Source: Chloroflexota bacterium (GTDB lineage: Bacteria; Chloroflexota; Dehalococcoidia; Lucifugimonadales; Australimonadaceae). From it: a stretch of 64,000 bases of DNA. The notes below the pieces were generated by a model that saw only the letters and a list, made by a program, of their open reading frames with translations, was not told where the DNA came from and ran no database searches. The stretch spans positions 72,014-136,013 of the forward strand of contig VXQP01000081.1 in assembly GCA_009838965.1 (NCBI GenBank), written 5' to 3'. A program made the position numbers and the translations under genes. Positions 28,430 through 38,154 of the stretch are shown here, in pieces (positions within the stretch are counted from its first letter, which is position 1; each line of letters starts with the position of its first letter).

Positions 28430-29461
28430 CTAGAGCGCGTAGAGTTTAGTCGGGTTGTGGTCCAGTATCTTGTCGGCTACCTCGTCGCCGAGTCCGCCGT
28501 TCTCCCGCAGGTTGCGGAGCGCGTGCAGTTCGGTCGACGTGTCGTTGTGGCCGTAGTCCGTGCCGAGCACGAGGTTGTCCTCACCTGCACAGTCGATGAT
28601 GTAGTCGATGTCGTCGGCGGTCTGCACGGCGACCCAGATGTTGCGCTCCGCCAGCAGCTCGCGCCCCGGCCATGCCTTGCCGCGCTTCTCGAAGCGCAGA
28701 GCCAGGTCGTTCATCGCGTACGGGACCCACGACGCGCTCAGCTCGACGAACCCCCAGCGCAGGTCGGGGAAGCGCAGGTGCATGTCCTTCATCACGATGT
28801 CGTGGAACGCGCCCACGCCGGACAGCTTGAACGTGGAGAAGCCCGCGTCCCGCCCGAAGTAGTCGAAGAAGGCGAAGTTGCCCGTCGCGGCGTGGATGCA
28901 GACCGGCAGGTCCAGCCGCTGGGCCTCCTCCCAGAGCGGGGTCATGTACGGGTCGCTCAGCCGGTGCGGCCCTTCGATACCCCGCATGAACACGGCGCAC
29001 GCACCGTTCTCCTTCCCGAACTGCATCTCCTCGATCGACTCGCCGAGCGACATCGTGGGGAGGACGACGGCCCAGCGGAGGCGTCCGCCGCCCTGCCGGT
29101 GGATGTCGGCCAGCCAGCGGTTGTAGCCCTGCGCGAGTGCCAGGTCGACTTCCGGGTGCGTGGCGAGTGGTCGCAGGAAGATGCTGGGGTAGAGGACGTG
29201 CGTGTCGACCCCGAGCTCGTCCATGTGAGCGATGCGCTTTGCGATGTCGCTCGCCTCCCGGGTTGCCTCGTCGGTGTCGAGGCCGACGTTCACGCCCTTG
29301 CTGAAAGCGCGTCCGTCGATGTACCAGAACTCCGGCGCGGGCGACTTGTAGCCCTCCTTGGGCAGCAGGACGATGGGCCTGAGGTGCTGCAACTCATCCG
29401 GGATGAAGTCCCACGTCCGCTCCGATTCCACGACGTGGGCATCTGAGTCGATCACGGCCAT
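28430..29461 (-). CDS. amidohydrolase family (amidohydrolase-2 type metal-dependent hydrolase)
   Basis: MAVIDSDAHVVESERTWDFIPDEL; YNRWLADIHRQGGGRLRW; VLGTDYGHND; ATG at 29461. Confidence 0.92.
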   Translation of the reverse strand: MAVIDSDAHVVESERTWDFIPDELQHLRPIVLLPKEGYKSPAPEFWYIDGRAFSKGVNVGLDTDEATREASDIAKRIAHMDELGVDTHVLYPSIFLRPLATHPEVDLALAQGYNRWLADIHRQGGGRLRWAVVLPTMSLGESIEEMQFGKENGACAVFMRGIEGPHRLSDPYMTPLWEEAQRLDLPVCIHAATGNFAFFDYFGRDAGFSTFKLSGVGAFHDIVMKDMHLRFPDLRWGFVELSASWVPYAMNDLALRFEKRGKAWPGRELLAERNIWVAVQTADDIDYIIDCAGEDNLVLGTDYGHNDTSTELHALRNLRENGGLGDEVADKILDHNPTKLYAL

Positions 29462-29549
29462 CACGAACCTCCCGGCTACGTCATCCGTCTCACTTGCGGC
29501 GAACTGTACGCCCGCGCGTGGGCGAGGGCAATAGTACCGGTTCGAGCCC

Positions 29550-30365
29550 CTACTCCCCCATCCCGAACAGCCGGTCGCGGCGGAAGCCAAGATAGTGCTC
29601 GGCGATGAAGTTGAGCGGCTTCCTTGCGTCCGGGATGCGGGACGCCAGCGCCCGGTGGACCGCCGACCACTCGCCCGTGTCGTAACGCGCCGCGTGCCCG
29701 TACATCTCCGCCGCAACCGTCTCGTACTCCTCCGTGCTCAGCCTGCGCCGGTACGACGACTGCGCTCGCAGGGCGCCCGAGCCGGGGTAGCGATGCGCGG
29801 TTGCGGCGAAGTCCGGGAAGATGCCGAGGATGAGCAGGCAGAGATCGCCGGTGCGCCGGTAGAGCGGCAGGCGCTCGTGCTCCTCCGTCTGCTGGATCAG
29901 GCGCATCATCGAGTGTACGTCGAGGTCGCTGTAGCGCACCTTGCGCACGACGCCACGCCGTACCCAGACGCGCTCCGTGTGGCTGTGCACCTTCGTGAAC
30001 GACGACAGCATCGCCGCGAGGTAGTGCAGGATGCGCGGCTGCGCCGCGAACGCCGCCACCTCCACCGCGTCGAACACCGGCACGCGCTCGCCGGAGATCG
30101 AGCCGGTGCGCTCGAACGTATGCCGTGCGCCTTGCAGCTCGCCGACCGCGCGCCGCAGCAGCGCTTCGAAGAAGAGCCGGGGCGAGACCGGCGCGAGCGA
30201 GCCGTCGTGCGGCAGCAGGGCATCGAACAACTGCTGGCTGCCGAGCAATCGCGCGCGATGCTCCTCATCTGCCAGAAGTTGCGGCATCTCGTCCTCGGCG
30301 GGCGCTTCCGTCCCGAGCGCCTCGTGGATGAAGGCGATGTCGGCGTGGGTGAGGCCTCGCTCCAC
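29550..30365 (-). CDS. conserved hypothetical protein
   Basis: Long ORF in a convincing frame (FFEALLRRAVGEL, LLILGIFPDF); GTG at 30365 preferred over GTG at 30407, which lies beyond the C-tract. Confidence 0.6.
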   Translation of the reverse strand: MERGLTHADIAFIHEALGTEAPAEDEMPQLLADEEHRARLLGSQQLFDALLPHDGSLAPVSPRLFFEALLRRAVGELQGARHTFERTGSISGERVPVFDAVEVAAFAAQPRILHYLAAMLSSFTKVHSHTERVWVRRGVVRKVRYSDLDVHSMMRLIQQTEEHERLPLYRRTGDLCLLILGIFPDFAATAHRYPGSGALRAQSSYRRRLSTEEYETVAAEMYGHAARYDTGEWSAVHRALASRIPDARKPLNFIAEHYLGFRRDRLFGMGE

Positions 30366-30391
30366 GTTCCGCTCTTGTTTTCTATCACCCT

Positions 30392-30401
30392 CCCCCCCCC
30401 C
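30392..30401. repeat. homopolymeric C10 tract upstream of hypothetical gene
   Basis: tcccccccccc read directly. Confidence 0.9.
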
Positions 30402-30469
30402 ACGCACCGTTCATCCTGCGCGCTGCCCGGGGGTGGCCCGCTTTTTAGCGCGCGACCCCGGCCCCTGTC

Positions 30470-30530
30470 CGGCTCCCCTCGCCCCTTGGGAGAGGCAACG
30501 CGCTTCACCGCGTGGGTGAGGGTTGTCCCT
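30470..30530. repeat. dispersed intergenic repeat-like sequence
   Basis: ggctcccctcgccccttgggagaggcaacgcgcttcaccgcgtgggtgaggg; resembles sequence near 51.33 and 60.79 kb. Confidence 0.4.
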
Positions 30531-30874
30531 GTCCCGCGTAGCGGCGTCCCTCGTAAGCAGCCCATGCTGTGACACCTGCCGCTTACGCCGTCACCCCCCC
30601 ATCCGGTATGCTGCGCGCACGCGTGGATCGGCTGCAGGCCGCGCAGATAGAGAGAATGCCTATGGGAACGGAGCGGAAGTGATAATTCGATGAAATCTTG
30701 ATGCCTTGGTCGCGGGAAGCAGGCCACGGCCTTGGAAACACCCCATATCAAGGAAGATCAAGATTCCATATGCCCCTCCTCCTTTACTCGTAAGATGCCG
30801 AACAAGATTTCAGAATCCGGGGGCCGTTGAAATCTTGGTCCGGGTTCGCCCCCGCGCGGAGAAAGGAGTACGCG

Positions 30875-31951
30875 ATGCGCATACTCGACGGCGACGGGCA
30901 TGTCATAGAGGACGTGAAGGCGATCATGGAGCGCATCCCGCCGGAACTGCTCGGCGGGAACGCGGTCAGGGGCGTGGGGCCGTTCCCTGCGCCGGACCAT
31001 CTGCACCACCAATCGCACCGCTACCCTGACGGCGCGTTCAGGGACCCCGGCGGCGTCGCGGGCTGGGGCAACTTCCTCGACTCCGCGCACATCGACGGCA
31101 CAGTCGTCTACCCGACGCGCGGGCTGTCATTCGGCAAGATCCTCGACCCCGACCTCGCGGTAGCGACGGCCCGGGCGTACAACGACTGGCTGTATGACGA
31201 GTACCTGAGCAAGGACGAGCGGGTGAAGGCCGCGGCCCTCGTCCCGATGCAGGACCCGGACGCCGCGGTGGACGAGTTGCGCCGCGCCGTCACCGAGCTC
31301 GGATTCGTCGGCGCGATGGTGCCGGGCACCGGACTGCAGGCGCTGCTCGGCAACAGGAAGTTCTGGCCCGTCTACGCGGAGGCGGACCGGCTCGGCTGCG
31401 TGCTGGGCATACACGCGGGCGCGCACCACGCGATGGGGCTGGACGGCATGACGCCGTTCGCGGGCGTTCATGCGCTGGGCCACTCCTTCGCCATCAGCAT
31501 CGCGTTCACGGACATGCTCTTCACCGGCGTGTTCAACCGCTTCCCCAACGTGCGGTTCGGCTTCCTGGAAGGCGGGCTGGGCTGGTTCCTCATGGTGATC
31601 GAGCGGTGCTCCGGCGCGTATGACGCATTCACGCCGGTCGATCCGCAGCGCCGCTTCCTCCGGATCGAGGAGGGCGACAACGTCGAGGCGTACATCCAGC
31701 GCATGATCGATGCGGGGCGGCTGTTCGTCGGCATCGAGGGCGACGAACCGATGCTTGCGAACGCGGTCGACAAGTACGGCAGCGGCGCGTTCGTATTCTC
31801 CAGCGACTTCCCGCACGAGGTGAATATCGACACGATCCGCGCGGAGATCGACGAGCTGCTCGAGAACGAGGCGGTGTCCGAGAGCGCCAAGGAGGACATC
31901 CTCTACCGGAACGCGGCGCGGTTCTACGGCGGCGCCTGGGGGGCCGCTTGA
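30875..31951 (+). CDS. amidohydrolase family protein
   Basis: MRILDGDGHVIED; VYPTRGLSFG; LGIHAGAHH; FGFLEGGLGWF; FSSDFPHEVNID. Confidence 0.92.
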   Translation: MRILDGDGHVIEDVKAIMERIPPELLGGNAVRGVGPFPAPDHLHHQSHRYPDGAFRDPGGVAGWGNFLDSAHIDGTVVYPTRGLSFGKILDPDLAVATARAYNDWLYDEYLSKDERVKAAALVPMQDPDAAVDELRRAVTELGFVGAMVPGTGLQALLGNRKFWPVYAEADRLGCVLGIHAGAHHAMGLDGMTPFAGVHALGHSFAISIAFTDMLFTGVFNRFPNVRFGFLEGGLGWFLMVIERCSGAYDAFTPVDPQRRFLRIEEGDNVEAYIQRMIDAGRLFVGIEGDEPMLANAVDKYGSGAFVFSSDFPHEVNIDTIRAEIDELLENEAVSESAKEDILYRNAARFYGGAWGAA

Positions 31952-34017
31952 GCGACTGGCGCATCGGGGTCGACGTTGGGGGCAGCTTCACGGACCTCGT
32001 CGCCTTCAATACGAGGTCCGGAGAGCTGAAGATCGAGAAAGTCCCCACGGTCAAGGCGGACCCCGCCGTCGGTGTCATGGACGCTCTTGCAAAGCTGGAG
32101 CGGGACTGGGGCGTTGGCGGCGGTGACGTTGAGGCGTTCCTGCACGGCACCACCATCGGGACGAACGCGCTGCTGGAGATGAAGGGCGCTCGCGTAGGGC
32201 TGCTGGTGACGGGCGGCTTCCGCGCCATCCCGCAGGTGCAGACCGGCTCCCAGCCGAGGCCGTTCCTCCTCTTCTATCACCGCCCCGAGGGACTCGTGCA
32301 GCCGGTCCACGTCAGGGACGTGCCGGAGCGGGTCGACAAGAGCGGCGAGGTCATCACACGACTGGACGTCGAGGCGACACGCCGGGCGGTGCGCGCTCTG
32401 AGGGACGACGGCGTTACGTCGATAGCCGTCTCGTTCCTCTTCTCGTATGCGAACCCGTCCCACGAGCAGGCGGCGCGGCGCATCATCGAAGAAGAGCACC
32501 CCGGCTGCGTCATCTCGCTGTCGTCGGAGATCATGCCGCGCATACGCGAGTGGCCCCGGATGTCGACGACGCTGGTCAACGCCTACCTGGAGCCGGTGCT
32601 CACGGCGTATCTCAGGTCGCTCGACCAGCAGCTCGCTGAGCGGGACGTGACCACGTCCCAGCGCTACCTCATGCAGTCGAACGGCGGCGTCATGCCGTTC
32701 TCCGCCGCGATACGAGGTGGACGAACGCACCACACGCTGCTGTCGGGGCCTGCGGCGGGCGTCGTATCGGCGGCGTTCCTCTGCGCCACTCAGGGGTTCC
32801 GCAACCTCGTGTCGCTGGACATCGGCGGGACGAGCGCCGACGTTGCGTTCGTCGAGGGCGGCGTGCCGGTCGAGGTCACACAGGGCCAGATCGAAGGCAG
32901 GACCGTTTACGCTCCGATGGTGGACGTCGAGGCGGTGAGCGCGGGCGGTGGCACCATCGCGCGCGTCGACTCGGGAGGCCTGCTGCGCGTCGGGCCCGAC
33001 AGCGCGGGGAGCGACCCCGGCCCCGCCTGCTACGGACGTAGCGGGACGGAGGCGACCATCACGGACGCCGACATGGCGCTGGGATATCTCGACCCGGACT
33101 ACTTCCTCGGCGGCGCTATGTCGCTCGACCCGGCCGCGTCGGAGCGTGCGCTGATGGAGGGCGTCGGCAAGCCGCTGAGGAGCCGGAGTCCGCAGGAAGC
33201 CGCGTGGGGCATCGTCAAGGTCATCGAGGTGAAGATGGCCGACCGCATCCTCGCGTTGGCGTCGGAGAAAGGCATCTCTCTGCGCGAGTTCTCGCTGGTG
33301 GCGGGAGGAGGAGCGGGGCCGCTGCGCAGCGCGGGCGTCGCGGAGGAGCTCGGCATAGCCCGCATCATCGTCCCGCCCCGCCCCGGCGCGTTCTCGGCGC
33401 TCGGCCTCCTCTGCTCCGACGTCGTCCACGACTACGTCTGGACGTCGGTGTCGGAACTGGAGAGCACACCCGTCGATGAACTCAACAGGCAGTTCGCACG
33501 ACTCGAACGACAGGCGCTCGCCGACGTCGAGGCGGAGGGGTTGCCTGTGCGGCGCGCGAGACTCAAGCGCGAAGCAGACGTGCGGTATGTCGGACAGGGG
33601 TTCGAACTGCGCGTGCCGGTGCGGAAGGGCACGCTGGTTGACGGCGCGAAGCGCGAGATACGCAGACGGTTCGAGGCGCGGCACCAGCGGCTGTACGGCC
33701 ACTCTGCGCCGAACGAGGCGGTCGAGATCGTGAGCTTCCGCGTCCGGACGGTCGTGCCGACGCCGAAGATGCAGACGGGGCGGAACGACGCCGCATCCCC
33801 CGTCAAACGCCGTAGCGTGCAGCCGTCCGCACACAGACGGATGTACTTCGGCGGCGACGCCGTCTCTGGAGACGTGTACTACCGCGACGAACTCTCCGCC
33901 GGAGCGCGTTTCGACGGACCGGCCGTCGTCTACCAGGAGGACTCGACAACAGTCGTTCCGCCCGGATGGGGCGCGGAGGTCGACGAGCATGCGAACATCA
34001 TCATGACGCGGCGGTGA
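31948..34017 (+). CDS. hyuA: hydantoinase/oxoprolinase family protein, subunit A
   Basis: RIGVDVGGSFTDLVAFN; FLHGTTIGTNALLE; SLDIGGTSADVAFVEGG; PRPGAFSALGLL; TTG start overlapping the upstream TGA. Confidence 0.96.
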   Translation: MSDWRIGVDVGGSFTDLVAFNTRSGELKIEKVPTVKADPAVGVMDALAKLERDWGVGGGDVEAFLHGTTIGTNALLEMKGARVGLLVTGGFRAIPQVQTGSQPRPFLLFYHRPEGLVQPVHVRDVPERVDKSGEVITRLDVEATRRAVRALRDDGVTSIAVSFLFSYANPSHEQAARRIIEEEHPGCVISLSSEIMPRIREWPRMSTTLVNAYLEPVLTAYLRSLDQQLAERDVTTSQRYLMQSNGGVMPFSAAIRGGRTHHTLLSGPAAGVVSAAFLCATQGFRNLVSLDIGGTSADVAFVEGGVPVEVTQGQIEGRTVYAPMVDVEAVSAGGGTIARVDSGGLLRVGPDSAGSDPGPACYGRSGTEATITDADMALGYLDPDYFLGGAMSLDPAASERALMEGVGKPLRSRSPQEAAWGIVKVIEVKMADRILALASEKGISLREFSLVAGGGAGPLRSAGVAEELGIARIIVPPRPGAFSALGLLCSDVVHDYVWTSVSELESTPVDELNRQFARLERQALADVEAEGLPVRRARLKREADVRYVGQGFELRVPVRKGTLVDGAKREIRRRFEARHQRLYGHSAPNEAVEIVSFRVRTVVPTPKMQTGRNDAASPVKRRSVQPSAHRRMYFGGDAVSGDVYYRDELSAGARFDGPAVVYQEDSTTVVPPGWGAEVDEHANIIMTRR

Positions 34018-34020
34018 AGC

Positions 34021-35754
34021 ATGACCCTTGCAGCATCCTTCAACACGGAGATCATCCGCACCAAGTTCCAGAGCATGGTGGACGAGATGAACGTGCTGCT
34101 CGCGCGTTCGGCATACTCAACCCTCATGCGCGAGTCGCGGGACTGCTCCTACGAGTTCCTCGACGCCGAGGGGCGCCTGCTCGGGCCTCCGGGCTCGCTG
34201 ATCCACGGCTACTCCTTCCAGCACTTCATAGGGTCGGTCTGGCGCGTGTACGGCAGGGACGACATCAAGCCGGGCGACATCTACATCAGCAATCACCCGT
34301 ACGAGAGCTTCGTTCACCACGCGCCGGACCTGGCGGTGATGACGCCCGTTTTCCACGGAGGAGAACTGGTGGCGTACAGCTGCTCTGCAGCGCATAAGCC
34401 GGACTTCGGGGGCGCGATGCCGGGAAGCTCGTACAGCCGTGCCACGGAGCTGATCCAGGAGGGATTCCTGCTGCCCATCATCAGGTACGCGCGCCGCGGC
34501 AGAGTGTTCGACGAGTTCACGAGGCTCATCCAGACCAACGTCCGGAGTCCGCACCTCGTCCTCGGCGACATGAACAGCCAGATCGGCATCACGAAGGCCG
34601 CGGCGAAGCGGATGACCGGACTGCTCGACCGCTTCGGGAAGCAGGCCGTGCTGGACGCCTTCAACATCACACTGGACGGCACGGAGAAGCTGTTCAAGGA
34701 GTACCTCAGCGCGTGGAACGACGGCACGTTCTCCGGCGAGGCGTGGCTGGACGACGACGGGAGCGGCACAGGCGATCCCGTGCGGCTGTTCGTGACGGTG
34801 ACGAAGAAGGGCAGCACCATAGAGTTCGACTTCAACGGCACCGACCCGCAGACGCGCGGTCCCGCGAACATGGTCATCTCCGTCGTGAAGGCGTGCGTGA
34901 CGTTCGCGCTGGTGTCGCTCATCGACCCGAACTTTCCGTTCAACGATGGCATGTGGCGCTCGATAACGCTCAGGTTCGGCGAGCGCACAGTGGTCTCACC
35001 GCAGTACCCGTCGCCGGTCGGGAACTGCACGCAGTCGATGCACCGGCTCATCGACCTGCTGGTGGAGGTGGTGGGGAAGTTCCAGCCGGAGAAGGGCGTG
35101 GCGCACAGCGGCGGGAGCGGCGGCACCCTCGCGCTCAGCTGGCCTGCAGGTGTGGTGGGCCCGCATCCCTACACCCACTACGAGATACTCGGCGCGGCGA
35201 CGGCAGGCTCGAACCGCGGAGACGGTGAGTCCGGCGTCGCCACGAACTCGTCGTCGAACCTCTTCCTCGCCCCCATCGAGATCATCGAGAACGCAGCGCC
35301 CTTGCGGTTGCGCCGGTTCGAGATGGTCCCGGACTCGGGCGGGCCCGGCAAGTATCGTGGAGGCCTGAGCTACCGGCGCATCTACGAGGTGCTCGATCCC
35401 GCCAAACTCAACCGTCGCGCCGACCGGGTGAAGAAGCCTTCCTCCGGCTCAGACGGCGGGAAACCGGGCCGCACCGGCGAGTTCGCCCTGCACCCCGGCA
35501 CGGAGCGGGAGGAGCACTTCGGCGGCTCCGGCTTCTACGACCTCGAGGCCGGAGATACGTTCGCAGTCGCCGGTTCCGGCGCAGGCGGGTACGGCGACCC
35601 GTCCGAGCGTGACCCTGAGCTGGTGCTGCGCGACGTCCTCGCGGGGTGGGTCACCGGAGAGGCCGCACGCCGCGATTACGGGGTCGTGATCGACGGTGGC
35701 GCGGTGGATGCGGAGGCGACGCGTGCACTGCGGTCAAGGAACGGCGGCGCGTAA
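34021..35754 (+). CDS. hyuB: hydantoinase B/oxoprolinase family protein
   Basis: FQSMVDEMNVLLARSAYSTLMRESRDCSYEFLDAEGRLL; GDIYISNHPYES; FNGTDPQTRGPANM. Confidence 0.97.
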   Translation: MTLAASFNTEIIRTKFQSMVDEMNVLLARSAYSTLMRESRDCSYEFLDAEGRLLGPPGSLIHGYSFQHFIGSVWRVYGRDDIKPGDIYISNHPYESFVHHAPDLAVMTPVFHGGELVAYSCSAAHKPDFGGAMPGSSYSRATELIQEGFLLPIIRYARRGRVFDEFTRLIQTNVRSPHLVLGDMNSQIGITKAAAKRMTGLLDRFGKQAVLDAFNITLDGTEKLFKEYLSAWNDGTFSGEAWLDDDGSGTGDPVRLFVTVTKKGSTIEFDFNGTDPQTRGPANMVISVVKACVTFALVSLIDPNFPFNDGMWRSITLRFGERTVVSPQYPSPVGNCTQSMHRLIDLLVEVVGKFQPEKGVAHSGGSGGTLALSWPAGVVGPHPYTHYEILGAATAGSNRGDGESGVATNSSSNLFLAPIEIIENAAPLRLRRFEMVPDSGGPGKYRGGLSYRRIYEVLDPAKLNRRADRVKKPSSGSDGGKPGRTGEFALHPGTEREEHFGGSGFYDLEAGDTFAVAGSGAGGYGDPSERDPELVLRDVLAGWVTGEAARRDYGVVIDGGAVDAEATRALRSRNGGA

Positions 35755-35838
35755 GGTACGTCCGCACGACGCGGATGGACGGCTACCGTCTGCTTTGCTA
35801 CGCTCGCGCGCAACCGGCAGGAACGGGAGGATGATGCC

Positions 35839-36933
35839 ATGACTACCGAAACGAAGTTGCGGGTCATCGATGCGGACGCGCACGTCTGCGAGACAGAGCG
35901 TACCTGGGATTACCTGGAACCCGCCGAGGAGAAGTACCGGCCCATCCTCTACACGTCGCCCTCAGCTCCCACCAAGGAGTTCTGGGTGATAGAGGAACGC
36001 ATACGCGGGCTCCGCTTCCCGACACTGTCTGAGCAGCAGCTCCTCACGATGTCCGAGACAGCGGGGCGCCGGATGGACACGCCCCGCGAAGCACGCGAAC
36101 TCGACGACGTTCAGCTCAGACTTCGGGAGATGGACCATCTCGGTATCGACGTCCAGGTGCTGCACAACACCCTCTGGATCGAGCAGGTCAGCGCCGACCC
36201 CGACGCCGAGGCCGCGCTCTGCCGCAGCTGGAACAAGTGGCTCGCGGACATCTGGAGGGAGGCCGACGGCAGGCTTCGCTGGTCGTGCGTCGTGCCGTCG
36301 CTGCTGCCCGACGAGGCGATCGAGCAGATGCGCTTTGCCAAAGAGAACGGGGCCGTCGCACTCTGCCTGCGGCCCTTCGACGGCGACAAGTACCTCATCA
36401 ACCCGTACTTCTACCCGCTCTTCGAGGAGGCGGAGCGGCTGGACATGGCGATAGCGGTGCACATCGCGAACGCCAGTCCGCAGTACCGCCAGCTGTTCGG
36501 CTCCATCTTTACGAACGCGAACTCGTTCGCGCTCTTCCGCGCCCCGACGATGATGGTCTGTCACTCGCTGCTCAACAGCGAGATCCCACAGCTCTTCCCC
36601 AACCTTCGCTGGGGGTTCATCGAGTCGTCCGCCTCATGGGTCCCGTGGGTCTACCACGAGATCGCCAACCGGTGGCGCGCGGGCGGGAAGGAGATGTCCG
36701 ACGACCCGTTCGGAGACGCCAATATCTACGTCACCTGCCAGACCGACGACGACCTCCCGTACGTCCGGAGTTACGCCGGCGAACACTGTCTGGTGATTGG
36801 CACGGACTACGGCCACATCGACCCGTCCAGCGAGGTGGACGCTATCTCCGTCTTCAAGGCCGACGAACGCCTGGACGCGGTGGAGAAAGAACGGATCCTG
36901 CTGCACAACCCTCGCAGGCTGTACGGGATATAG
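35839..36933 (+). CDS. amidohydrolase family protein, paralog of 28430..29461
   Basis: LRVIDADAHVCETERTWDYLEPAEEKYRPI; SWNKWLADIWREADGRLRWSCVVPSL; VIGTDYGHIDPSSE. Confidence 0.94.
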   Translation: MTTETKLRVIDADAHVCETERTWDYLEPAEEKYRPILYTSPSAPTKEFWVIEERIRGLRFPTLSEQQLLTMSETAGRRMDTPREARELDDVQLRLREMDHLGIDVQVLHNTLWIEQVSADPDAEAALCRSWNKWLADIWREADGRLRWSCVVPSLLPDEAIEQMRFAKENGAVALCLRPFDGDKYLINPYFYPLFEEAERLDMAIAVHIANASPQYRQLFGSIFTNANSFALFRAPTMMVCHSLLNSEIPQLFPNLRWGFIESSASWVPWVYHEIANRWRAGGKEMSDDPFGDANIYVTCQTDDDLPYVRSYAGEHCLVIGTDYGHIDPSSEVDAISVFKADERLDAVEKERILLHNPRRLYGI

Positions 36934-36941
36934 GAGACGCC

Positions 36942-37727
36942 ATGCCGACGGTTGACGTCCTGCTGCACGGAGAGTCCATCGCCACCAACTACGGCTCCAT
37001 CGGCTACTGCAGCACACTGTTGGTCCGGGGTGACCGCAATATCGTCGTGGACACGGGTCACGTCGGCAGGCGGCGCGCACTACTCGAGGCGCTGGCGGAG
37101 CATGGGCTGGGGCCGTCCGACATTGACGTCGCGGTGATGACGCACTCGCACTGGGACCATGCGCAGAACTACGACGTACTCGACTCTGCCGAAGTGCTGA
37201 TCCACGAATGGGAGCGGCGGTACGCGCGCAATCCCCACCCGAACGACTGGGCCACACCGCTCTGGACGAGTGCGATGCTCGACACGATTTCGAACCTCAA
37301 GGAGGTCGAGGACGGCTACGAGATCGAGCAAGGGGTGCGCATCCTGCACACGCCGGGGCACTCCGCGGGCACGATGGCCGTTATCGTCGATACGCCGGAA
37401 GGGCCGGTTGCGATAACGGGCGACGGCGTGGCGAACGCGCAGGTGGCGCTGACGAAGGTGAACGCCAACGTCTTCTGGAGCGAGGAGGACTCGCGGCGGA
37501 GCATCGACCGCGTGCTTGAGGAGGCGGAGGTTATCTATCCGGGGCACGATCGCCCCTTCCGCGTGCTCGGCAGCGGGGGAGTCGAGCACATCGCGACACG
37601 GCAGCTGGTGTTCATGGGCGTTGACCTCGAGGACCCGAACGTCTCGGTCACTGTGGAGCGGCGTCCGCCGTACGTCATGCCGGGCACCGACGACCAGACC
37701 ATGGAGCGCCTGGGCTACGAGTCGTAG
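36942..37727 (+). CDS. MBL-fold metallo-hydrolase
   Basis: VMTHSHWDHAQNY (HxHxDH); HTPGHSAGTMAVIVDTPEG; YPGHDRPF. Confidence 0.94.
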   Translation: MPTVDVLLHGESIATNYGSIGYCSTLLVRGDRNIVVDTGHVGRRRALLEALAEHGLGPSDIDVAVMTHSHWDHAQNYDVLDSAEVLIHEWERRYARNPHPNDWATPLWTSAMLDTISNLKEVEDGYEIEQGVRILHTPGHSAGTMAVIVDTPEGPVAITGDGVANAQVALTKVNANVFWSEEDSRRSIDRVLEEAEVIYPGHDRPFRVLGSGGVEHIATRQLVFMGVDLEDPNVSVTVERRPPYVMPGTDDQTMERLGYES

Positions 37728-37780
37728 GTCATGGCGGGCGCAATGGGTTTGGCGCACGGATGCTGGGAGAGATCTGTTAT

Positions 37781-37817
37781 TGATACTGGCGCTCGTGGAG
37801 TTGGCATCCAGGTATCA
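37781..37817. promoter_or_regulatory. stem-loop downstream of MBL gene
   Basis: TGATACTGG ... CCAGGTATCA (one bulge). Confidence 0.4.
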
Positions 37818-37863
37818 GTATGAGGGTGGCGGCGAAACTACGCTGAAATCGGCTTGAAACCGC

Positions 37864-37893
37864 TTGACAGTGCTTAAACGCGCTGTTTAAGAT
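37864..37893 (+). promoter_or_regulatory. sigma70-like promoter containing a palindromic operator
   Basis: TTGACA (37864) - 18 nt - TAAGAT (37888); palindrome CTTAAAC-gcgct-GTTTAAG at 37873-37891 between/over the boxes. Confidence 0.5.
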
Positions 37894-37899
37894 GCACCT

Positions 37900-38013
37900 T
37901 GTCCTGAGTGACTGTGGTTTGAGTGAGCCGCAGGATGAGGTGGCCCCGGGGGACTGGGGGGCCGACTCCAAACGGCGAGCTCGGGCGCCCCAGTTGCTCA
38001 GGACACCTCTTTT
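37900..38013 (+). ncRNA. candidate structured leader/small RNA (or short MITE)
   Basis: 15-bp terminal helix 37900-37914/37991-38005 with two G-U wobbles valid on + strand; internal helices 37917-37924/37965-37973, 37942-37947/37958-37963, 37974-37977/37986-37989; followed by cctctttt. Confidence 0.35.
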
Positions 38014-38154
38014 AATGCAGGTCGGGGTGTTATACACGAATCCTGGCAGCCCCGCCACCCCATCTCCGTCCGGCCCCTTGCACCTGCTTCAACCCGACGT
38101 CCGCATATCCGCGTTATGCGCTATCCTCCCCCTTGCACCCAGGGAGGCGTACTC

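Noticed and set aside
26354-29446. 1030-aa plus-strand ORF
   Set aside because: Antisense shadow of tctA, tctC and an amidohydrolase; R/D/H/E-rich and no recognisable domains.
31924-33990. 688-aa minus-strand ORF
   Set aside because: Exact antisense shadow of hyuA.
37900-38005. 4.5S SRP RNA or 5S rRNA
   Set aside because: Three-way-junction-like shape but lacks the SRP GGAAGCA-type apical motif and conserved 5S loop sequences.
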